Below are positions 55,459 through 64,000 of a stretch of 64,000 nucleotides of DNA, piece after piece. This DNA is from Sepioteuthis lessoniana. Taxonomy: Eukaryota > Mollusca > Cephalopoda > Myopsida > Loliginidae. The position numbers and the translations under genes are program-made. The DNA is taken from contig OY757904.1 of NCBI GenBank assembly GCA_963585895.1, forward strand, positions 158,392,749-158,456,748, read 5' to 3'. The stretch's first letter is position 1, and every line of letters starts with the position of its first letter. A model generated the notes under the pieces. It saw nothing but the letters and a program-made list of their open reading frames with translations, did not search any database and had not been told where the DNA came from.

Positions 55459-57419
55459 CCGTGGTCACCGAAATATAAAGGCCTGTTTGATTCATAATGG
55501 AAATCATGAATTAGATCGTTTCCAAAGTGCCTCATTTTGTATCTTACAGAAATTTCATGCCTTGGAATCTCACTCAATTTTGAAATATTGTTATAAATTG
55601 ACCTTAAAGGCACTTTCTCCTACTAACCTTGAAAGGCAAAATGTTAATTTAGGTCTGTAAATTTTTAATGAATACACTGTTCAGGGATTATTGACCTTAG
55701 GAAAACAGAAATGTTTGCCTTATTTTGCAGAAGCTGCAGAATATATAAACATATTTTATATTTGGTGGACAATAATAAATGTAAAAACACCATATAAAGG
55801 TTGTTGGCTTAGAAATAAATACTGTAATCCACTTAGAGTGAATGACGAAAATTTTAGATTTCTCTCTGGATTCTATGACTGGTTAGAATCTTGGAATAGC
55901 ATTTCTGTAAGAAATGGCAAATTAACAAAGGAGCCCTTCACTGCTTTGCATCATACAACCTATGCATTTCTAGAACTAGCCAAGTATTTCATAGAAGAAT
56001 TGAAAATTCAATGCATATTACCTGGCAAATTTCAAACTGATCACCTTGAGGCCAGGTTTGGTCAATACCGGCAACTTAGTGGAGATCAGTATAATATCTC
56101 AATACAGCAAAATTTTGAGTGTGAAAAAAAAATTAGAATGCTATCAGTTTTAACATTGAGCTTACCATTTAATCAGAAATGCCTTAAAATTGATTTTAAA
56201 AATTTACAAGAACCAAACTGGGATGAAGTGACAGAGAAGCAAAAGTTAAATGTGTACAAATTTAGAACTGATGTTAAAGAGGATGATATTAATTTTTCTA
56301 GAAAAGTTCTTCCTGTAATACTATACTTAGCAAGTTATTGCTGTTATGTAGTTTTTGAGAAAATTAAATGTAATAGTTACAAAGATTTAATATCTGGAAG
56401 AGATAATGTGAAGAAATACCTGAAATAAACAGCTATTTTCAAGAGATTAATAGATGTTCTCTTATATCCTAATAGTACAACTACAAATGTTGTGATATAT
56501 AATTATGTAGTCATTGATAAGCTGATAAAACATCATTTTTTTCTTTATTCAGTAAATCAAAGGAAATTAGCCGTGCATATAACATTAAATGTTTTGGCAG
56601 ATTATGAACTTCTTTTTAATGTTGACACTTGTGATGAGGGTCACAGTATAGAAAAAATACAAAGAATGTTTTTCTGGTGCTCAACAAATGCACTTTTAAA
56701 TACTTTTTGTTCCAAAGAAAATAATAATATAAAAAAACCCAAGTTAAACCAAAAAAGAAAACTTCTAAAATTTAGCTCAATTTTGTATCTGTAACCTATT
56801 TTTCTATAAGTATTATTTGATTTTTAAATCTCTTTATTGTTTGTATCTAATTTATTTGCTTGTTTGTATTTAATTTTATAGTTTCTTATTCATATTTTAT
56901 TTATCATTTACTTGTTATTTGTTTCTTTCTTTCTTTAGTTATTGTTTGTTAGTTCTCTAATTCATAATCCATTTGTTGTTATATAGTTTATAAGAATATT
57001 AATCACTTAGTAATTACAATATTGTAACTTTACAGAATAATAATTGAAATTAAAATCAAAACATGCAAATTAAAACAATGCTGATTAGGATTTAAAAAAA
57101 AAATTTTTTTTAAATATGTAATAAAATAATGAACGAATTCCAGTCTTATGTTTGGTTTATTTACTTTAACATAACATTCAGCACCAACATTTCTTTTTGT
57201 ATCAATTATTCTTTTAAAAATTGATATCAAATAAAATTCTGTATAAAATCCAACTCTGTTTCTTTCTTTTTTAAATGTATTTTTAAAAAGTTTTCCTGAG
57301 CTATTTTTTTCTTAAAATAATTCATTACATTATGATTACTGACAGTTTCACTAACCTCATGGACTACTTTTGTGACATCATGTCACAATCAAACAGGTCT
57401 TTATATTTTCGTGGCCATG
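55459..57419 (+). mobile_element. P-superfamily transposon, internally deleted, in intron 2
   Basis: About 33-base inverted repeats lie at 55459-55492 and 57387-57419 (shared core CACNNAAATATAAAG then CCTGTTTGATT, about five mismatches). They enclose the C-terminal part of a P-type transposase. The N-terminal THAP domain and most of the catalytic region are absent. No convincing 8-bp target-site duplication was found at these ends, so the true outer limit may be slightly different. Confidence 0.68.
55550..56794 (+). pseudogene. P-element-type transposase, C-terminal part, two stops
   Basis: One frame runs 415 codons with only two TAA stops (55658-55660 and 56426-56428). Readable blocks: LTLKALSPTNLERQNVNLGL, then after the first stop IFNEYTV, NVKTPYKGCWLRN and TKEPFTALHHTTYAFLEL. 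TDHLEARFGQYRQLSGDQYN follows, then after the second stop a C-terminal Lys-rich tail. In P/THAP9 transposases a D-x-LE-x-x-F-G-x-x-R segment close to the end contributes the last acidic residue of the RNase H-like fold, and TNLERQ-type and NVKTP-x-KG-type segments precede it. TATCTTACAG just before 55550 resembles an intron acceptor, as expected for P elements with introns. Not functional as it stands. No frameshift was seen. Confidence 0.8.
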
Positions 57420-57777
57420 AGGGATAAATTTGGTGGACTCAGTCAAGCAGAGCCTACTTTTGATTTATGAGCAGGTTCTGACAAGATAACCTAGGTCTGG
57501 ATGGATATGATTCTACCATTTCCTTTTGACTCAAAGCAGACACTAGACACCTGTTTACCCCAAGTCTTCACCTTTTATTTGGAGCCTGATTTATGGAAAT
57601 TAAAGTTGTACTTTTCATAATGATTTTTAGCCATTCTATTTTATTCTCTATTCAGCCATAAATGATTATCCAGGTGCTTGGCTGGTCTAAGCTGCAATGC
57701 CACGCATACAATATCTAAGGTGATATTGTTAAATACTGACTGCTGGAATTTTAAAATTCTTTTATCAATTTATTTGG
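57420..57777. other. Intronic DNA, no element recognised
   Basis: Slightly less AT-rich than its surroundings (57440-57600), with no domain or known repeat. Confidence 0.45.
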
Positions 57778-58028
57778 AGTATTCTGTTGATATTACTCTC
57801 AAGTCCACTCTGATCCTGAGTTAGAGTCTCATCTATGGTTCAAGTAGATCCATTTGAAAATTCTTTAAATTTAATAGGAATACTTGATTTCATATAATCA
57901 TGTGTAAAAAAAAAACTTGATAAACTATACTGAAAATGTAAATATAGATGTACAATCTATGCAATTTCCTAACCTCTAGGCATAAAATAACCCTAAACAG
58001 GTTGACATGCTGTTAAAATCAATCAATC
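57778..58028 (+). repeat. (AATC)-tailed repeat family, copy 2 (5'-truncated)
   Basis: Shares GCAATTTCCTAACCTCTAGG, CATAAAATAACCCT and TTGACATGCTGTTAAAAT with 58733-59138 and ends in CAATCAATCAA. Confidence 0.6.
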
Positions 58029-58732
58029 AAAATTCTTTTCTTTGCATGTTTGGTTCCAACATTTTTAAAACAGAACCAAATTTTTAAATTATTGTTGACT
58101 TCTCAAACTCTTGATAGTATTTTCTAATGATTTTTTGGATATTCTCTCTCAGTATTTTTTTAATTAAACTCCAAAATATTAAATATAATTTTGTTTTATA
58201 TCCATTAATTTATATTAGTTAGTTTTAAATACAATGCATTTCTTTCATAAATGACTTGAGTATTTTTTTGTACTAAATTATTTTCTAACTGACATTCTCT
58301 TCTTTGTAATTAAGATAAATAGATTTTTACATTGCACAATATTTTAATCTTTCTATCAGTATGTCATGCATTTATAAAATTTTGAAAAAACAAAATGTTT
58401 ATCCTGCATATATCCCTTTCTGAAAATTTTGGAAATTATCATTCAAGTCCAATGTATATTTTCTGTTCAGCTTAATTAAACTTTAATATCTAATAACTAA
58501 AACAAATTCCTGTGATGATGGTGGAAAAAAGTATTTTAAAATAAAATCACCATTCATTTTTGGTAATCGACACCAAATCAATGTACTCTCAATATATTTT
58601 TAATTGATTCCCCTTGAGACCCTTTCATCAGATTTAACTTAATTTAGAAGAACAAAAATCTTTGAATACAGCAAATGCTGTAGAAAATGCTGTCATTCTT
58701 TGTCCATTTTTAATGCCCTTCTTCATATTGGC

Positions 58733-59138
58733 ACTTTACCCTGTTGGTGGGGCTTAGAATATACTGACTGTACCCCCTCCCTCCCATTCCAGAAGGGTAA
58801 GATCTTTCCCACCAAAAAAAGGGTTGTCTTAGATATAACACTAAAATGCATCTAATATTCTAAAGATCTGGGGAGTATGTCGACTACCCCTTCATTGCCA
58901 TCACTCCCAATTCCACTCTAACCTGGAGTAGTAGTACCTTTTAGGGTTAAATAGATCTGTTTAAAAAATGATTCATATTCAATAGGAATGTGTGCAAAAA
59001 AGAAAACCTCTTACGAAATAGCTATACAAAAAATATAAATACAAATATACAATGAATGCAATTCCTTAACCTCTTGGCATAAAGTAACCCTCGATAGATT
59101 GACATGCAGTTAAAATTAATCAATCAATCATGATGGCT
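58733..59138 (+). repeat. (AATC)-tailed repeat family, copy 3
   Basis: The longest copy. It ends TTAAAATTAATCAATCAATCA. No RNA polymerase III boxes are obvious, so it may be a LINE 3' end and not a SINE. Confidence 0.62.
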
Positions 59139-59261
59139 CGATGATTCTTGGCAAAATAGAAGTCATCTCAGTTTTTTTGTCTGCATGTCAAATTCAGGAT
59201 TTAAAAAACAAAAAAAATCAATCTTTTTCAATTTCTAATGAAGACATATGCTTAGTATAAT

Positions 59262-59513
59262 CATTATTGTTGTAAGATATGGAATTAGTTATCTGAGTTC
59301 GAATCCTGGATGAAGCAGTTTCACTTGACACAAATAACCTTGGCAAAGGCATAAATCCATCTCTACTCCCCAACACCCAGCTTTGGGTAAAAAGGAGGGC
59401 AGACTGGCCTCTTTAGCCTTGATATAGTAACCAGTCTAGGAGAAGGTAAACTTTGAATTCAAACCAGCTGTACTCCACTGAAAAGTTGACTTTGTGTCAT
59501 TGGTAAATATAAA
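59262..59513 (+). mobile_element. SINE S1, old copy in intron 2
   Basis: Box B (GAGTTCGAATCCTGG at 59295) is well kept and box A is eroded. Body blocks ACCAGTCTAGGAGAAGG and AAAAGTTGACTTTGTGTCAT are followed by GGTAAATATAAAC. Confidence 0.7.
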
Positions 59514-60308
59514 CCTGGCACTCATGCATTCAGTTTCTTTAGTCAGCCATCATGCTTCACTAAAACTGTCAAGTATTTCTGTTTGTGAATAGCTCAAATA
59601 GAAAAATATCAAGAAAATCAGAGAGAAGACTATGTGCATAATTATCAGTGCTCTTAAGATTCCATTAAAAGTTGTATACTTAAACATTTCAGAATGATAC
59701 ATCAAGCTAAGAAAAGTCAGTTTTATTCTAAGACATTTTTTATCTAAATTATCAAATGTAGGGCTTTCCTTATTTGTTTAATGTCACATATGGTAGTTTG
59801 TATTTAGCCAACCCTTCCATTATCAGCAGGATGTAACACAATGATCAAAATATAGATATCAAATTTGAAGCTTGTTTTATGTTGATGATTAAGGAAGTGT
59901 TAACAAATAAATTATGCTATAGACAACATTAACCATTCTTAATAATTATCAGCTCAGAAATTGGCATTGGTAAAATAAGTTTGAATTTTAGTTGAAAAAA
60001 TTTGTTTGCTAAACACTACAAACATTGTAGAAGGCATGAATTCTTTTTTTCCTGAGTTTTGTCTCATCACCTCTGGGATGCCACAATGGTTAAGTGATAG
60101 TGATTGGTTACTTAACTACCTTACGTTCTAAGGCATTAGGAATCGTAAAAACTGTTATATCCATTGCCAACCTTGATAGGAAACTATAATGATTCATTTG
60201 TCAATGTTTAAAATGAACAGATTTTTATAACTTAATCAATTTTTAAAATTTCATTTAGCAAAGTTGTTTTTTCAAAAAATGTGAATATTTTCTATTTTTT
60301 TTCCCCAG
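59514..60308. other. Intron 2 end, no element recognised
   Basis: AT-rich intronic DNA ending in the poly-T tract and acceptor of exon 3. Confidence 0.45.
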
Positions 60309-60343
60309 ACAACAAGAATCAGGTGCAGATTCAAAACTTATAG
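60309..60343 (+). CDS. Exon 3: 35-base microexon
   Basis: A poly-T tract and TTTCCCCAG acceptor lead into 35 bases that complete the split Lys codon, add QQESGADSKLI and leave one base before the GTAAAT donor. The phase agrees with both neighbours. Such a short exon is weak evidence alone; support comes from the exact phase fit and the polar linker-like peptide. Confidence 0.6.
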
Positions 60344-60490
60344 GTAAATATTTTGTTTCATACATTTCTTGTCATTTTTCTTTAGAGAAAATAAGTTTGA
60401 TAAATAAACAAAATATGAACTTTGATTTCTTCATTTAATAAAATTATAATCTTACTGAACCAACCCAATATTTCAAGCTGGTTTCTATTT

Positions 60491-60492
<2 letters not shown>

Positions 60493-60527
<35 letters not shown>
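60493..60527. repeat. (TA)n microsatellite in intron 3
   Basis: About 17 TA units, 150 bases downstream of exon 3. Confidence 0.95.
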
Positions 60528-60529
<2 letters not shown>

Positions 60530-61126
60530 GTTCAGGAAACTCATATCAAATACTATTAATAAAAGTTTTCATATAATGGCTAATCATAGAATAGCTTTAA
60601 CCAAAGATATCTACAATCTAGATCAATGTTTGAATATGTTTTGTTCTTTATTTTAGTTGTGAATTTTGTGAGCTCAGGTACAGTGTATCTGAAGACTAAG
60701 GGTTCGAAGGATTCATATTTATTAAAAATAAACTTGATGGTAAAAACAATAAATATTAAATCTGAAACTTGACTTTCATTGAAAAAAAAATTCTGAAAAA
60801 CATGGTTGCATAATTATTTCAATTGTATATATCACTGCAGTGATAAACAATGTCATTTATTTTGTTGTCAAAATTTGACAATTTCTGTTGTATTTATTTA
60901 GTTTATTCTTTTTATTTAGAAACATATTTAATTTTATTTACTTTTTTAATCTAATGAAAAAGTTTTATTTTTGTAATTATTTAAATCCTGGAATTCATTT
61001 TTGTAAAAACAAAAAAGATTTTTTTATCATTTGGTAGGTTTCTGTGTTTGTTTCTACTGATGTATAAAACTTTAAAACTTAATTTTATTTATTTCATTCT
61101 TAATTATGTATTTCTATTTTTTATAG

Positions 61127-61283
61127 ATTCACCAATGAAAAATCAATTAAAAAAAGATTCCACTAAGAGAAAACAACTTAAAAAAGCTTGGAATCGTAGC
61201 CAATTTGTTGTTTATGATTTAGACGGCCACAATGATTTAATTACGGCTATGGATTCAACTGATGAAATTCTCATAACAGCCAG
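61127..61283 (+). CDS. Exon 4: basic linker and start of WD40 propeller
   Basis: Acceptor TTTTTTATAG, first two bases completing an Asp codon, donor GTATGT at 61284. The peptide has a lysine-rich segment (NQLKKDSTKRKQLKKAW), then FVVYDLDGHNDLITAMDS and EILITA. The GH dipeptide, the hydrophobic pattern after it and the small-residue end resemble the first strands of a WD40 repeat, which would continue S/R-x-D in the next exon. The split last codon AG(N) permits Ser or Arg. The next exon was not identified. LINE fragments start 105 bases downstream. Confidence 0.78.
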
Positions 61284-61387
61284 GTATGTAAAACAGCATT
61301 TATCATTGATTGGGAAATTAACTGGAATTGACTGAAAATCCATAAATGATTTGATTTTTTCAATTTTACTTTGCATAAATAAAAATC

Positions 61388-61549
61388 AAAGTCGGATGCA
61401 GAGGTTTTATTGCCGACACAATCTCCGTTTTCTTGACTAATCTTGGACTTCCTCCATCAGACAAAAGGAAATACATTGAAAAGATCCAAGATAAGGCTGT
61501 AACTGCATCAGCGTGGATCTGGCAATCCCATAGAGTGACAACAATCTGA
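61388..61549 (+). pseudogene. LINE C-terminal fragment (second LINE type)
   Basis: An open stretch ending in TGA: KVGCRGFIADTISVFLTNLG, then a Lys-rich helix and ASAWIWQSHR. The VGCRGF...LGL...ASxWxW signature is the C-terminus of a widespread non-LTR reverse transcriptase family (I am unsure of the clade) in aquatic animals. The 3' UTR appears to continue for 100-200 bases. 5'-truncated. It begins 105 bases after the exon 4 donor, in sense orientation. Confidence 0.6.
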
Positions 61550-61786
61550 CAAAGTCTGGTGGTGTCGTGAGATACTGCTGGGGCACTCTGGGCTAGTGGT
61601 AATGATGCTTCGCCCCCAAACCATGCCTGAACCCAGAGTCATCATCTGATGAAGGCTTAGAAGCAATGCTGTTGTACAAACATCAGTTATTGTATGATAC
61701 CTAACCATTAATTCTTCCATAAGATATTGATTTGTTTTAAAAGAATCAATGTATAATCCATTTAGATAAAATGCAATTTGCATCCA
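61550..61786. other. Probable LINE 3' UTR and spacer
   Basis: Moderately GC-rich at first (GGTGTCGTGAGATACTGCTGGGG), probably the 3' untranslated part of the preceding LINE fragment. A T/A-rich spacer follows. Confidence 0.4.
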
Positions 61787-64000
61787 TCTATTTACCTACC
61801 TATCTATCTCATCATGGCTTGGTTTCTTACTTCTGCACCTTTTGTCTTTGAGGGTGACCCTTTGGGTGTTTTTGAAGGAGGAGGAGACAGCATAGTTAAT
61901 CGTGAGATGCCAGGTGTCATGGCCTTTAGCTCGGGTGGACAGTCGGCAATGGTCAATGTGAAAGGCACCAAGGGATTTTTTCAATCCGAATATCACTTTG
62001 TTGCTCCTCTGTCACAAAGGCCAGTGAAGTGTTTATTATACAGTGTGATCTTGGGTAGGCGAGGATCCCTCATCTTGTCCTACCCAGTGTAGCTGGAACT
62101 TCAGCATTATGATCTCAATGCTGGTGACCTCTGCTATTCAAGGACTTCAACATTGGTAATAAAATCACTCCACTGGATACAGAAGTAGCAATGCTGATGG
62201 AAGTGCTTGAAGAGTTGTAGGTGGTGACAGTAAGTGACCCATGACCAAAGTATATTGGAGGGTGATAAGGATTATGACTTTGTATTTGCTGATCATTTGT
62301 ATAGTCTTCCAAATTCACTGTTCAACTTTGCTTGTCTGTTGTTTGTTTCCTTGTTGATCTTGGCATTTGAGATGATGGTGCATCCCAGGTAGATGAACTG
62401 ATGATTCATTTTCAATTCAGTCTCACCAATGGTGATGTGGGGAGGCTGGTAGGGTACCTCTGTTTTCTTTAATCTGAATTCTAGCCCAAAGAGCTGGGTA
62501 GTCACTGTGAAGTGATACTTTGAAAGGTTCTTTCTGTGTGGGCAACAAAGGCAGCAGTGTTAGCAAAGGTGAGGTTTTAGATCTATTACTCCATGGTCTT
62601 CATGTGGGCCTTTTGTTGTTGGATATTAAACAGGCTGCCATTAAGACAGTATCTGATGTAGAATCCACTCCCAACATCTTCTGTGGCATACTTGAGCATC
62701 ATGCTGAAGAAGCTGGTTTAGAGAGTTAATGCCAGGATCCAACTCTGCTTCACTCCTTTGATGATTGAGAAGGGCTCTGAGAGGTCACTGACTTGGCCAT
62801 GTTAGTCTTTGTGAAACTAGATGATCATGTTCAGGATCTTTGGGGGACAGCTGTGTCATTCCATGATCTGCCTCATTCCTTTTCTACCCAGTGTGTTGAA
62901 TGTTTTAGTCAGGTCAACAAACATCATATACAGCCCTTTGTTCCGACCCCCCAGGCCCTTCTGCTTGAGAATAAACACCATGCCTGTCAAGCTCCTGTTG
63001 GCTTTGAAGCTACACTAGCTCACTCGAAGGTTTTCTTTAGTGATAGTGAGTATCAGACAGTTCACCAGAATCCTTGTGAGGATTTTTCCTGCAATGGAGA
63101 GCAGAATAATCCCCTGATAATTGGAACAGTCTAACTTTTCTCCTTTATTCTTGTACAAACTGATGATGACTTCATCATGGAGATCTTGTGGTATTTTATC
63201 CTGCTCCCATCAACAGATGAAGTGTTTGTGGAGTTTTATATGCAACACTTGGCTCCTATGTTTTTAAATCTTGGTGGGATTCCTTTAACTCCTGTCAGCT
63301 GTTCAATGGTTTTCGTAGTCTCTTCAGTGGTCGGCAACTCATCCAGTTCTGCTTTTATTGGTTGTTGGGGAATGCAGAGAATTGCTTCTTCTTGAACAAT
63401 TTGGTTAGCACCGAAGAGGACTTGTAAATAATTCAATTAATGGCTTAAAATGGACACACTATCTTTGAGGAGCACTGCTGAATGGGCTTTGGATTTGATA
63501 CATAAGACCATACACCAGTTTTAAGGTTTCATAGAAGCACCTGTCTGGTGTCTGTGTTCAGTTAAGTTCTTTCAGCAAGATTGGTCCACCACTCATTCTT
63601 GATCTCTTAAAGCTTCCATTGTAGGTCACAGCTTACAAAACTGAATGCAGCTTTCTTTTAGGACAAGATGACTGAGCTAAGTGGGCCTGATGGGTGGATC
63701 TCTTCTTCACTAGCAGTTTTTGAATTTTGTTGTTTTCATCAAACCAGACTTTGTTCTTCTTGAGGTGAACCTATTTCACGGATGTTTGTGGAATGCCAGT
63801 GTTGTGTTTTTTCTCAAAGCATTTCAGCCGAGAGATTTGTGGAGATGCTTGCATCTTCATGCCTCAACTGAAAAGTTGCCTGGTAGTTAGCTTTTATTTC
63901 AGCAGACTGGAAACTGCCAACCTTGAACTATTTTTTGCTGGCCCCACTTTGGGTTAGGTTTAAAGTGGGGTTTGATGTTGCATCAAATGAGGCGATAGTC
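61787..64000 (-). pseudogene. Non-LTR retrotransposon (third LINE type), decayed, runs off the window
   Basis: Minus-strand fragments from upstream to downstream: an RT N-terminal region near 63100-63300 (YKNKGEKLDCSNYRGIILLS in one frame), then LTFANTAAFVAHTE (62556-62600), EFRLKKTEVPYQPPHITIG, HQFIYLGCTIISNAKINKET, and KSLGAFHIDHCRLSTRAKGH with a basic C-terminus near 61800. The order and motifs match a common animal endonuclease-reverse transcriptase LINE. The catalytic FADD-type box reads FANT here, so both acidic residues are changed. There are many frameshifts. The 3' tail is a tetranucleotide run (ATAG/GTAG type) near 61787-61812. Confidence 0.78.

Larger units (their letters stand above)
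39942..61283 (+). other. Host gene span: coiled-coil / PPxY / WD40 protein (partial, 3' end outside)
   Basis: Four exons with GT/AG borders join without a frame conflict (junction phases 0, 2 and 1; last donor phase 2), giving 208 complete codons. Predicted order: charged coiled coil (residues ~8-90), acidic Glu/Ser linker, a PPSY motif (residues 110-113) of the PPxY class that binds WW domains, a lysine-rich basic stretch (~130-180), and LDGHNDLITAMDS followed by EILITA (residues ~188-208), which fits the first strand set of a WD40 blade. The remaining blades should lie downstream on further exons, but none was recognised before 64000. I do not recognise the orthologue. Introns are 14.9, 5.0 and 0.8 kb and carry nearly all the transposons of 40-60 kb. 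Confidence 0.72.

Overview
This is a window of AT-rich animal nuclear DNA, most likely from a mollusc and plausibly a coleoid cephalopod. It has long dinucleotide microsatellites, tRNA-derived SINEs, several RTE-like LINE copies, many solo LTRs, and one small-exon gene whose introns are packed with transposons. Nothing looks bacterial, viral or plasmid-like. The taxon is inferred from repeat style and was not checked by any search.

Only one host gene is supported. Four plus-strand exons (39942-40061, 54975-55288, 60309-60343, 61127-61283) have GT/AG borders and fully compatible codon phases. They encode the N-terminal ~208 residues of a protein with a charged coiled coil, an acidic/basic linker carrying a PPxY motif, and what looks like the first blade of a WD40 propeller. 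The gene continues past the last exon seen. I do not recognise the family member. Intron 1 (14.9 kb) and intron 2 (5.0 kb) hold a layered record of transposon insertions.

Layout. 0-3 kb: a ~70-bp satellite split by a solo LTR, then a SINE and a GC-rich unknown segment. 3-12 kb: microsatellites, LTR-like repeats, a Penelope-like GIY-YIG remnant and a 21-bp minisatellite. 12-26 kb: two copies of an ~826-bp LTR-like repeat, one holding a younger 396-bp solo LTR, and two dead minus-strand RTE-like LINEs. 26-33 kb: two mariner-derived short elements, SINEs (including a head-to-head pair), an LTR and a decayed LINE tail. 34-39 kb: a 108-bp tandem repeat and a mariner transposase remnant lying against an LTR. 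40-55 kb (intron 1): a second inverted SINE pair split by a solo LTR, two further LTRs, a 4.1-kb Ty3/Gypsy element with both LTRs, a nearly open RTE-like LINE, and a 1.35-kb solo LTR ending just before exon 2. 55-60 kb (intron 2): a P-type transposon remnant with inverted repeats, an (AATC)-tailed repeat family and a SINE. 61-64 kb: two further LINE remnants.

The elements do not form a metabolic or defence system. The value of the window is in nested insertions with readable target-site duplications, inverted SINE pairs that could form dsRNA in the transcript, a P-type transposase broken by only two stops in the stretch examined, and repeat fragments whose family is unclear.
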